Positions 43,397-51,338 of a stretch of 64,000 bases of DNA are shown piece after piece. A program made the translations under genes and the position numbers. The first letter of the stretch is position 1. Each line of letters starts with the position of its first letter. Source of the DNA: Pedobacter cryophilus. Its GTDB lineage: Bacteria; Bacteroidota; Bacteroidia; Sphingobacteriales; Sphingobacteriaceae. Location of the stretch: the NCBI RefSeq assembly GCF_005116455.1, contig NZ_SWBP01000001.1:558001-622000 (forward strand), given 5' to 3'. The notes beneath the pieces are model-generated. The model was not told where the DNA came from and did no database searches. It was given only the letters and a program-made list of their open reading frames with translations.

Positions 43397-44578
43397 ATGT
43401 CTTTATCTGATTTTTTTTCTCCTGTAAACGTTTCTAAATTCACTCCAAAAGAGGGGTATTATTCTAGCCATTTAGGTTCGAAAATAGCTATTCATGAAAC
43501 GTCTTTTCCTGATTTGGAAGAAGAAAAATATGATGTTGCCATTATTGGGATTTTAGATGACAGAGGTGCGGTAAATAACCAAGGTTGTGCCTTAGGACCA
43601 GATTATATCAGAGAAAAATTATATGCCTTAAATGAAGGCGCTTACAAAGCAAAAATTGTTGATTTAGGGAATATCAAAGCCGGAGAAAAAATTTCTGACA
43701 CTTATATTGCTTTAAAAATGGTGGTGAATGAGCTCATTAAGAATGAGATTTTTCCCGTTATTTTAGGTGGTGGGCAGGATTTAACCTACGCCCAATACAT
43801 GGCTTATGAAGAATTAGAGCAAAAAGTAGATTTAGTAATTATAGATTCTCAGTTTGATTTAGATGAATCTGAAGATGATTCTGTGGCAACTAATTCTATT
43901 TCTTACCTCAATAAAATTTTCTTGCATCAACCCAATTACCTATTCAATTTTAGCAATTTGGGTTACCAAACCTATTTTGTAAATCAGGATAGTTTGCGGG
44001 TAATGGATAAACTTTTTTTTGACGCTCAACGTTTAGGAGAAATTAGTGGCGCTATGCATATTGCAGAGCCTGTGATTAGAAATGCTGATATGATTAGCTT
44101 TGATATATCTAGCATTAGAGCTTCTGATGCTATGGCTAATGCCAACGCCGGCCCAAACGGTTTTTATGGCGAAGAAGCTTGTCAGCTTTGCCGCTATGCG
44201 GGTTTTAGCGATAAATTAAGTTCTATTGGTTTTTATGAATTTAATCCGGCTTATGATCAAAACGGACAAACCGCAATGTTGGTAGCCCAAATGATTTGGT
44301 GCTTTTTAGATGGCTTTTACAACAGAAAGAAAGATATTCCGTTAAAGCCAAAAACAGATTACGTAATTTATAAAACCAGCTTAAAGGAAGATGCACATGA
44401 GCTAATTTTCATCAAAAGCAAAAAAACAGATCGTTGGTGGATGCAGGTTCCTTATCCAACTTTAGGCTCTAAAAACGAACGCTTTCATTTAGTGCCTTGC
44501 TTGTATGAAGATTATCAATTGGCAGTGTCTGGAGAAATGCCCGATTTATGGTGGCGAACCTATCAAAAATTAAACTAA
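43397..44578 (+). CDS. Arginase/formimidoylglutamase-fold protein with lost metal ligands
   Basis: The 393-residue protein has the ureohydrolase fold order, but its metal sites are altered. The usual GGDHS is LGGGQDLT, DAHxD is IDSQFDLDE, and SxDxDxxD is SFDISSIRAS. Two His and one Asp ligand for manganese are therefore replaced. Automatic annotation would call it formimidoylglutamase, but classical catalysis looks unlikely. The C-terminal region (RWWMQVPYPTLGSKNERFHL) is an extension not typical of arginases. The TlpA-like gene starts one base after its stop, so they are co-translated. Confidence 0.82.
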   Translation: MSLSDFFSPVNVSKFTPKEGYYSSHLGSKIAIHETSFPDLEEEKYDVAIIGILDDRGAVNNQGCALGPDYIREKLYALNEGAYKAKIVDLGNIKAGEKISDTYIALKMVVNELIKNEIFPVILGGGQDLTYAQYMAYEELEQKVDLVIIDSQFDLDESEDDSVATNSISYLNKIFLHQPNYLFNFSNLGYQTYFVNQDSLRVMDKLFFDAQRLGEISGAMHIAEPVIRNADMISFDISSIRASDAMANANAGPNGFYGEEACQLCRYAGFSDKLSSIGFYEFNPAYDQNGQTAMLVAQMIWCFLDGFYNRKKDIPLKPKTDYVIYKTSLKEDAHELIFIKSKKTDRWWMQVPYPTLGSKNERFHLVPCLYEDYQLAVSGEMPDLWWRTYQKLN

Positions 44579-44579
44579 A

Positions 44580-45710
44580 ATGAAACGATTTATATTTTCT
44601 ATCATCCTGCAAATTCCTTTATTGGTTTTTGCGCAAAGCACTTTTAGCCTTAAAGGCGAGATTAAAAATTTAAAGGCGAATAAAAATATTTACCTTATTC
44701 ATCTTGCTAATCAGCAAGAAAAATTAGATTCTGCCAAAATAATTAATGGAAAATTTGAGTTTAAAATAGGATTAGCTTCACCTGCTGTAGCCATTTTATT
44801 ATTAGACCATAGCGGCAAAGATTTGCAAGACAAGCAAAGCCCTAAAGATATTTATCGGTTTTTTATTGAACCCGGCGAAGCTACTTTAACAGCTTCAGAT
44901 TCTGTAGCTAAATCTATGGTTTCGGGCTTAAACATTTTTAAAGATAATGCCGCTTTTATTAATGCAACCCAACCTATAGAACAAAAATTAATGGCTATAA
45001 ACGATGAGTTTGGAGCTTTATCACCAGAAAAAAGGAATAAACAAGAAATTGCCCAAGGCTTTCAAGACAGATATTTGGCTTTGATAGAAGATAGGAAGAA
45101 ATCCATTGCAGACTTTATCACTTCCAAACCAAATTCTTATATCAGTTTATATGCTTTAAATGCGGATTTAGCCACCGAAGATATGAATGTTGATATGGTT
45201 GAAAGTACTTACCAAAAACTTTCTGATGAGCTGAAGAAAGATATTTTAGCACAATCTGTTTTAGAAAGACTCTCCTTAGCAAAAAGAACTGCCATTGGTG
45301 TGAATGCAGTAGATTTTGAAGAAAAAACTGCCGAACAAATTGCGATTAAGCTTTCTAGCTTCAAAGGACAATATGTTTTAATTGATTTTTGGGCGTCGTG
45401 GTGTGGCCCATGCCGACAAGAAAACCCTAATGTGGTCAATGCCTATGAAACGTTTAAGGACAAAAACTTCACTATTTTAGGTGTTTCAATAGATCAACGA
45501 GAAGACCTTTGGACAAAAGCGGTAAAAGCAGATGGTTTAGTTTGGACTCAGCTTTTAGATAGAACTAATAATATTGCCCAACTTTATGGTGTAAATTCTA
45601 TTCCTAAAAACTTTTTAATAGATCCAACGGGGAAAATCATTGCAAAAAACTTAAGAGGTCCGGCTTTGCTTGATAAACTGAATGAGGTTTTGAATAAAAA
45701 GAAATTTTAA
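44580..45710 (+). CDS. TlpA-family thiol-disulfide oxidoreductase with N-terminal DUF4369
   Basis: This 376-residue exported protein has a signal peptide (residues 1-18, ending VFAQS), a DUF4369 domain (about 20-120), a helical linker and a C-terminal thioredoxin fold. The active site is DFWASWCGPCRQENP and the cis-proline region is VNSIPKNFLIDPTG. It probably reduces periplasmic disulfides, for example in cytochrome maturation. It follows the arginase-like gene after one base. Its stop overlaps that of the convergent Lys-rich gene within TTAA. Confidence 0.9.
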   Translation: MKRFIFSIILQIPLLVFAQSTFSLKGEIKNLKANKNIYLIHLANQQEKLDSAKIINGKFEFKIGLASPAVAILLLDHSGKDLQDKQSPKDIYRFFIEPGEATLTASDSVAKSMVSGLNIFKDNAAFINATQPIEQKLMAINDEFGALSPEKRNKQEIAQGFQDRYLALIEDRKKSIADFITSKPNSYISLYALNADLATEDMNVDMVESTYQKLSDELKKDILAQSVLERLSLAKRTAIGVNAVDFEEKTAEQIAIKLSSFKGQYVLIDFWASWCGPCRQENPNVVNAYETFKDKNFTILGVSIDQREDLWTKAVKADGLVWTQLLDRTNNIAQLYGVNSIPKNFLIDPTGKIIAKNLRGPALLDKLNEVLNKKKF

Positions 45711-46465
45711 AGTTTCATTAAAAACCCAATTAGGGCAAAAATTATTCCGGCTATAGAAATTAAGTAGGCCATTTTTCCAAATATCAAACCTAAAATTACA
45801 CCCATTACACCTAATACTAAACCGGCTAATAAAAAATTATTGCCTCTTTTAGCATTTGTCATGGGTTCAAAACTTTTTGTACTACTGCTATCTTCTATAA
45901 TAGGTTCTCTTTGAAACGATGGAGAAGAATCTTTTGAAACAACCTGATTTGTAGGTTTTTCGGTTGTCTTGTTTGCTATCGGTTCAGCTAAAACTTTTTT
46001 TTTAGCTGGTTCTTTAATCACTTTTTTATCCTTTACAGGAATTTTAAGTGCTCCGTTTAATTTATCGGCTGAGGTATCTTGTACTTCTTTAGCTTTTACA
46101 ACAGGTTTTTCTTTTTCTACTTTTACTTCGGGCTGTAAAGCTTTTACAGGTGTAGTTTTGATTGGGGCATCTGATTTCTTTTTACCACTTTTTTTGACGG
46201 TAACTTTGGGTTTTACTACTTCAACAGGAGCTGTTGGTTGTGCTGAAATATAAGCTTCCGGACTTTCAAAATAAACCCTTTTTTCTTTTTCTTTAAGATC
46301 TAAAGTTAAATCTACCTGCCTTACCCCTTTTTGATATGGCGTACTTTTACTGGCTGAAATAAGTTTATCGGGATTAATATTAACCCATTCAAAATTCTGA
46401 CGACAAGCCGAAAATATGAGCAAAACAAATAAACTTACACTATATTTTTTTAAAGTAACCATCAT
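45707..46465 (-). CDS. Lys/Pro-rich lipoprotein-like protein with C-terminal membrane helices
   Basis: Starting at ATG 46465 the protein has about 252 residues. It has a signal with lipobox IFSAC, a disordered basic linker rich in Lys, Pro and Val (about 80-190), and two hydrophobic helices at the very end (LLAGLVLGVMGVILGLIF and ISIAGIIFALIGFL). A lipidated N-terminus with C-terminal transmembrane segments is an unusual topology. The linker resembles TonB-type periplasm-spanning stretches. No family is recognised. An in-frame start at 46516 would bury the signal peptide. Confidence 0.65.
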   Translation of the reverse strand: MMVTLKKYSVSLFVLLIFSACRQNFEWVNINPDKLISASKSTPYQKGVRQVDLTLDLKEKEKRVYFESPEAYISAQPTAPVEVVKPKVTVKKSGKKKSDAPIKTTPVKALQPEVKVEKEKPVVKAKEVQDTSADKLNGALKIPVKDKKVIKEPAKKKVLAEPIANKTTEKPTNQVVSKDSSPSFQREPIIEDSSSTKSFEPMTNAKRGNNFLLAGLVLGVMGVILGLIFGKMAYLISIAGIIFALIGFLMKL

Positions 46466-46651
46466 TTTTGTAATCAAATATGAAAGTATGAAACACCAAA
46501 AACCATGCAAAAACAAAGTAAATTATGGTGATATGGGCTTAAAATTGGCTGTAAAGCATTTCAATCTAACTATAAATTTAAGGAAGATTTTTTAAATTAT
46601 TTCTCAAACACTAAAAAGAGTAGAATTTAAAGAAAAATTTTGCCCAAATTT

Positions 46652-47926
46652 CTACAACAAATCAAAACCTATGTCTTTTCTAAAGTTGGCGCCGTCAAAA
46701 TAAACTCTTCCAGCATCTGCGGTGGCTTGTTGTAAAGCATCAAACATATTGTCTTGCAGGCTAGTAATGGCTAAAACCCTACCGCCATTGCTCTTTATAA
46801 TTCCGTTTTCTAATTCGGTACCGGCATGAAAAACCAAACTTTCTTTAATGTTTTCTAAACCTGTAATGCTTTTTCCGTTAATATATTCTCCGGGATAACC
46901 GGCAGATACAATCACAATTGTTGCAGCAGTTTTATCAGAAATTTTCAACTTATAATTAGCTACTGTTTCATTTGCTACAGCTTGCAAAAGCTCCACAAAA
47001 TCACTTTCCAATCGTGGTAAAACGCTTTCCGTTTCAGGGTCACCCATTCGGCAATTATATTCTATCACCTGCGGCTCTCCATTAGTGTTCATCAAACCAA
47101 TAAAAATAAATCCTTTATAATGAATATTCTCAGCTTGTAGCCCTTTTATGGTTGGAATTACCACTCGCTCTTCTACTTTCTTTAAAAAAGCAGCATCGGC
47201 AAATGGAACCGGCGAAACCGAACCCATACCGCCGGTATTTAAACCTGTATCTCCTTCACCAATTCTTTTATAATCTTTTGCAGAAGGCAAAATCACATAG
47301 CCTTTACCATCACTCACCACAAAAACAGAAAGCTCAATACCAGTTAAAAACTCCTCAATTACCACTTTTTCACTTGCAGCACCAAATTTAGATTCGGCTA
47401 ACATTAAACGTAATTCTTCTTGCGCTTCTTCTAAAGTAGTACAAATCAAAACTCCTTTTCCGGCAGCTAATCCATCGGCTTTTAAAACTACAGGCATAGG
47501 ATGATGCTTTAAATAAGTTAATCCCTCACGCAAAGTTTCTACTGTAAAAGTGTGTGATGCGGCAGTAGGGATTTTATATTTCTCCATAAAAACCTTCGAA
47601 AAATCTTTGCTTCCCTCTAATTGAGCTCCATCTTTTTTAGGTCCAATTACCGGAATATTTTTCAAAGCTTCATCAGCCAAAAAATAATCATGAATACCTT
47701 TTACTAAAGGTTCTTCGGGCCCAACTAGCACCAAACCTATTTTTTTACTCAGCACAAATGCTTTAATCCCATCAAAATCGGTCACTTTAAGTGCTACATT
47801 TTTTCCGTAAGCACCAGTTCCTGCATTACCAGGAGCAATAAACAATTCGTTACATAAAGGACTTTGAGCTATTTTCCAGGCGAAGGTACTTTCTCTACCG
47901 CCAGAACCGAGGATTAGAATATTCAT
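46652..47926 (-). CDS. purD: Phosphoribosylamine-glycine ligase
   Basis: PurD joins phosphoribosylamine and glycine with ATP in purine synthesis. The 424-residue protein starts at ATG 47926 (MNILILGSGGRESTFAWKIA); the earlier ATG at 47944 is unlikely. ATP-grasp motifs: VLKADGLAAGKGVLIC, VIEEFLTGIELSVF, YNCRMGDPETESVLP, and NTGGMGSVSPVPF. Ordinary length and motifs. The gene stands alone, divergent from rlmN. Confidence 0.95.
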   Translation of the reverse strand: MNILILGSGGRESTFAWKIAQSPLCNELFIAPGNAGTGAYGKNVALKVTDFDGIKAFVLSKKIGLVLVGPEEPLVKGIHDYFLADEALKNIPVIGPKKDGAQLEGSKDFSKVFMEKYKIPTAASHTFTVETLREGLTYLKHHPMPVVLKADGLAAGKGVLICTTLEEAQEELRLMLAESKFGAASEKVVIEEFLTGIELSVFVVSDGKGYVILPSAKDYKRIGEGDTGLNTGGMGSVSPVPFADAAFLKKVEERVVIPTIKGLQAENIHYKGFIFIGLMNTNGEPQVIEYNCRMGDPETESVLPRLESDFVELLQAVANETVANYKLKISDKTAATIVIVSAGYPGEYINGKSITGLENIKESLVFHAGTELENGIIKSNGGRVLAITSLQDNMFDALQQATADAGRVYFDGANFRKDIGFDLL

Positions 47927-48056
47927 GCCCCAAAAATAGAACATCTCTTTAATATGAGCGGTTTAAATATGAAATAAGCTGTTTCTTTTTTCGAAAAGCA
48001 ATTTCCTAAGGTTTTTGGGGCCTATTCTCATTCGCTTTTTTGTGCTTTTAAAATGT

Positions 48057-48064
48057 TAATTTTG
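48057..48064 (+). promoter_or_regulatory. Candidate -7 box of rlmN
   Basis: TAATTTTG matches TAnnTTTG and lies 10 bases before the rlmN ATG. TTTG at 48039-48042 is a possible -33 element, but the spacing of 14 bases is shorter than usual. Confidence 0.3.
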
Positions 48065-48073
48065 CAGATAATA

Positions 48074-49123
48074 ATGGAACAGATTCAAAAAAAGGATATT
48101 AGGGCTTTAAGTTTGCCTGAGCTGCGAGAGGTTTTTGTGCAAATGGGCGAAAAGGCTTTTAGGGCAAACCAAGTTTACGAATGGTTATGGCAAAAAGCGG
48201 CTTATAACTTTGAAGAGATGAGTAACTTATCTAAGGAACTAAGAGAAAAATTGAATTTGAATTTTAGTATTAACGCTGCTAAAATTAACAGTTCGCAGTT
48301 TAGCGCTGATAGAACTATTAAAAACACCTTTAAATTGCATGATACCCATTTAATTGAAGGAGTTTTGATTCCTACATCAGAAAGAATGACGGCTTGTGTA
48401 TCTTCTCAGGTAGGATGCAGTTTAACCTGTAAATTTTGCGCTACTGGCTATATGGACAGAAAACGTAATTTAAATGCCGATGAGATTTTTGATCAGGTGG
48501 TTTTAATTAATAAACAAGCACTAGAAAATTACAACATTCCGCTTTCTAATATTGTTTATATGGGCATGGGTGAGCCTTTGCTTAATTACAGTAATGTGCT
48601 AAAATCTATTGACAGGATTACGGCTGAAGATGGCTTAAACATGTCTTACAAAAGGATTACTGTTTCTACTGCTGGTATTGCAAAAATGATTAAGAAACTA
48701 GGTGATGATGGCGTAAAATTTAATTTAGCACTTTCTTTACATGCTGCAAATGATGATAAGCGTAATGAAATTATGCCCATAAATGAGCAAAATACTTTAA
48801 GTGCTTTGGCCGAAGCCTTGAAATATTACTTTGCTAAAACTAAAAACCCTGTCACCTATGAATACATCATTTTTAAAGATTTTAACGATGGTATAGAAGA
48901 CGCTATGGATTTGGCTAAATTTTGTAAACATGTACCTTGTAAAGTAAATATTATAGAATACAACCCTATTTCTTTTGCTGATTTTGTAAATGCAGATGAA
49001 GACAAAACGGAAATATTTGCTAATTATCTTAAAAAACAAGGCATCAACACCAATATAAGAAGAAGTAGAGGAAAAGATATTGATGCTGCTTGTGGGCAGT
49101 TAGCGGTTAAAGAAACCCAATAA
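48074..49123 (+). CDS. rlmN: 23S rRNA (adenine-C2503) methyltransferase
   Basis: This radical-SAM enzyme methylates C2 of A2503 in 23S rRNA and A37 in some tRNAs. The 349-residue protein starts at ATG 48074 (MEQIQKKDIRALSLPELREV); the TTG-proximal frame at 48053 is unlikely. The cluster-binding CxxxCxxC is CSLTCKFCATG. Other motifs: VYMGMGEPLLNY, KRITVSTAGI, and the C-terminal RRSRGKDIDAACGQL, which contains the conserved methyl-carrying Cys. The comF gene follows after 9 bases. Confidence 0.95.
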   Translation: MEQIQKKDIRALSLPELREVFVQMGEKAFRANQVYEWLWQKAAYNFEEMSNLSKELREKLNLNFSINAAKINSSQFSADRTIKNTFKLHDTHLIEGVLIPTSERMTACVSSQVGCSLTCKFCATGYMDRKRNLNADEIFDQVVLINKQALENYNIPLSNIVYMGMGEPLLNYSNVLKSIDRITAEDGLNMSYKRITVSTAGIAKMIKKLGDDGVKFNLALSLHAANDDKRNEIMPINEQNTLSALAEALKYYFAKTKNPVTYEYIIFKDFNDGIEDAMDLAKFCKHVPCKVNIIEYNPISFADFVNADEDKTEIFANYLKKQGINTNIRRSRGKDIDAACGQLAVKETQ

Positions 49124-49132
49124 CCTATTTGC

Positions 49133-49828
49133 ATGAATGTGATTACAGGTTACCTAAAAGATTTTGCATCGCTTATTTTCCCAGAGCTTTGTCAAGCTTG
49201 TGGAGATTCTTTAGTAAACACCGAAAAGCATTTTTGTACCACCTGCATTTATCAATTACCCTATACCAATTATCATTTAGTGCCTGATAATAGATTGGCT
49301 AAACAATTTTGGGGACGAGTAAATATTAATGCAGCTACAGCGTTTTTATATTTTAACAAAGCCGGAAAGGTGCAAAACATGATGCATCAATTAAAATATA
49401 ATAACCAACCACAAATTGGTGAAGAGCTAGGTAAAATGTTTGGCAAACAATTGAAAGAAACTTTTCCTTACCATTTAGCCGAAGCTATTATTCCAGTTCC
49501 TTTGCATCCTAAAAAATTAATAAAAAGAGGTTATAACCAAAGTGAAACATTTGCTAATGGTTTAGCCGAAATTTTGCAAATTCCGGTGGTTACTGATTTG
49601 CTTTTTAGAGACAAAGCGGCCGAAAGTCAGACTGCAAAATCAAGAAGTAGTAGATTTGAGAATATGAAAACGGTATTTAAAGCTTTAGATAATCAACATA
49701 GCTACAAAAGTGTATTATTAGTGGATGATACCATTACAACTGGAGCTACATTAGAAGCTTGCGCTTTTGCACTTCAAGAAATTGGAATTAAAGAAATAAA
49801 TATTGTTGGGATAGCTTTCACAGAATAA
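49133..49828 (+). CDS. comF: ComF family phosphoribosyltransferase-like protein
   Basis: This 231-residue protein has an N-terminal four-Cys zinc finger (CQACGDSLVNTEKHFCTTC) and a C-terminal PRTase domain with PRPP loop VLLVDDTITTGATLEA. IPVPLHPKKLIKRGYNQSE is the ComF hallmark. ComF/GntX proteins are needed for DNA uptake in competent bacteria, but the exact activity is unclear. It is probably co-transcribed with rlmN. Confidence 0.92.
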   Translation: MNVITGYLKDFASLIFPELCQACGDSLVNTEKHFCTTCIYQLPYTNYHLVPDNRLAKQFWGRVNINAATAFLYFNKAGKVQNMMHQLKYNNQPQIGEELGKMFGKQLKETFPYHLAEAIIPVPLHPKKLIKRGYNQSETFANGLAEILQIPVVTDLLFRDKAAESQTAKSRSSRFENMKTVFKALDNQHSYKSVLLVDDTITTGATLEACAFALQEIGIKEINIVGIAFTE

Positions 49829-49851
49829 TTAATTAAAGCATATTTGGTGTA

Positions 49852-51231
49852 ATGAAGAATTTTATTCTTGTATTTTCTTTTCTGATTCTTGTGATTTCTG
49901 CTTGCCGCAAGGATGAAATTATTGACGACAACCCTAATATTCAACTTCAATTCTCTACCGATTCTATTTTATTTGATACCATTTTTACCAATAGCGGTTC
50001 TACCAGTAGAGTTTTAAAGATTTTTAATTACAACAAGAACAGCATCATTATTTCTGATATTCATTTAAAAGGCGGAAGCTCATCAGCTTTTAAAATCAAT
50101 ATTAATGGTGTAGCCTCATCTGCGATAAGCAATTTAAAAATCCGAGGAAATGATTCGGTTTATGTTTTTGTAAAAGCTTTTATAGATCCAAACAACATTA
50201 ACAGTCCTTTTATAGTAGAAGATGAAATATCTATTACTATGAATGGGAATTTAGAGAAAATTCCTTTGCAAGCTTATGGCCAAAATGCTATTTATTTAAA
50301 CGGAGCTACCATTAATACTAATACCACTTTTACTAAAGATAAACCCTACATTATTTACAACTATGCAATTGTTAATCAAAATGTTACGCTACAAATAAAT
50401 CCTGGGGCAAAATTATTTTTTCATAAAGGTGCTACCTTATTTGTATCGGGAAGTTTAAAGGCTAATGGAACTTTTGCTGATAGCATTACTTTTTCTAGTG
50501 ATAGATTAGAAAGAATTTACGACGATGAACCTGGCCAATGGGGCGGGATTCATATTTTACGTCCGAGTTTTGATAATCAAATTAATTATGCCGCTATAAA
50601 AAATGCTTTGGTAGGTATAAGGGTTGATTCTTTGAGTAATAATGCCAATCCTAAATTGCTGTTGAGCAATTCTATTGTTAAAAACCACGAGGTTGCTGGC
50701 TTATTGGGCTATACGGCTTCTGTAATTGGGTTAAATAACTTGTTCTATAATTGCGGTCAGTTTTTAGTGATTGGCTTATACGGGGGCAATTACGCCTTTT
50801 ATCAGAACACTTTAGCTAACTATAACTTTAATTTTCCACGTAAAACACCGTCTGTTTTTTTTAGCGATAATTTAAATGACAACACTACTATAACTAAAGG
50901 CCTAAGCACTATTTTTATAAATAACATTATTTACGGCAGCTTAACAAGGGAACTAGAATTTGATAAAAAAGGAACAGGTTTGTTTATTACCGATTTTCAG
51001 AATAATTTAATCAGAACAGATATCCAAACCTTAGGGAATAGTAATATATATAATCAAGATCCATTATTTATTAATACTCGAAAAGAGAATTACAAATTAC
51101 CAGCTAATAGTGTTGCAGTAGGGAAGGGGAAAGATTTAACGACTAACAGCTACTTTAACAGCTATTTATCTAAAGATTTGGAACAAAATAACAGAATTTT
51201 TCCATCTGTTTTAGGCTGCTATGAAAAATAA
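49852..51231 (+). CDS. Lipoprotein with predicted right-handed beta-helix
   Basis: The 459-residue protein has a lipoprotein signal (lipobox VISAC, residue 18). Its first 145 residues look like an Ig-like or CHU-type domain (FDTIFTNSGSTSRVLKIFNY). The next 300 residues hold short repeated strands rich in Asn and Ile, consistent with a parallel beta-helix (INPGAKLFFHKGATLFVSGS). It is surface-exposed or periplasmic. Function is unknown. The gene follows comF by 23 bases and ends before a terminator shared with the kinase gene. Confidence 0.75.
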   Translation: MKNFILVFSFLILVISACRKDEIIDDNPNIQLQFSTDSILFDTIFTNSGSTSRVLKIFNYNKNSIIISDIHLKGGSSSAFKININGVASSAISNLKIRGNDSVYVFVKAFIDPNNINSPFIVEDEISITMNGNLEKIPLQAYGQNAIYLNGATINTNTTFTKDKPYIIYNYAIVNQNVTLQINPGAKLFFHKGATLFVSGSLKANGTFADSITFSSDRLERIYDDEPGQWGGIHILRPSFDNQINYAAIKNALVGIRVDSLSNNANPKLLLSNSIVKNHEVAGLLGYTASVIGLNNLFYNCGQFLVIGLYGGNYAFYQNTLANYNFNFPRKTPSVFFSDNLNDNTTITKGLSTIFINNIIYGSLTRELEFDKKGTGLFITDFQNNLIRTDIQTLGNSNIYNQDPLFINTRKENYKLPANSVAVGKGKDLTTNSYFNSYLSKDLEQNNRIFPSVLGCYEK

Positions 51232-51288
51232 TTGTAACCTTTTGAAACCTGCAGGAGTACAAGTATTTGAGAGCGTTAATTTAGATTA

Positions 51289-51323
51289 GGAAAAGCGGAA
51301 TTCAAATTGAATTTCGCTTTTCC
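51289..51323. terminator. Bidirectional terminator between the lipoprotein and kinase genes
   Basis: GGAAAAGCGGAATTC (51289-51303) pairs with GAATTTCGCTTTTCC (51309-51323) over 15 positions with one mismatch. The plus-strand continuation is CTTTT. Confidence 0.8.
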
Positions 51324-51338
51324 CTTTTATAGGGTTTT

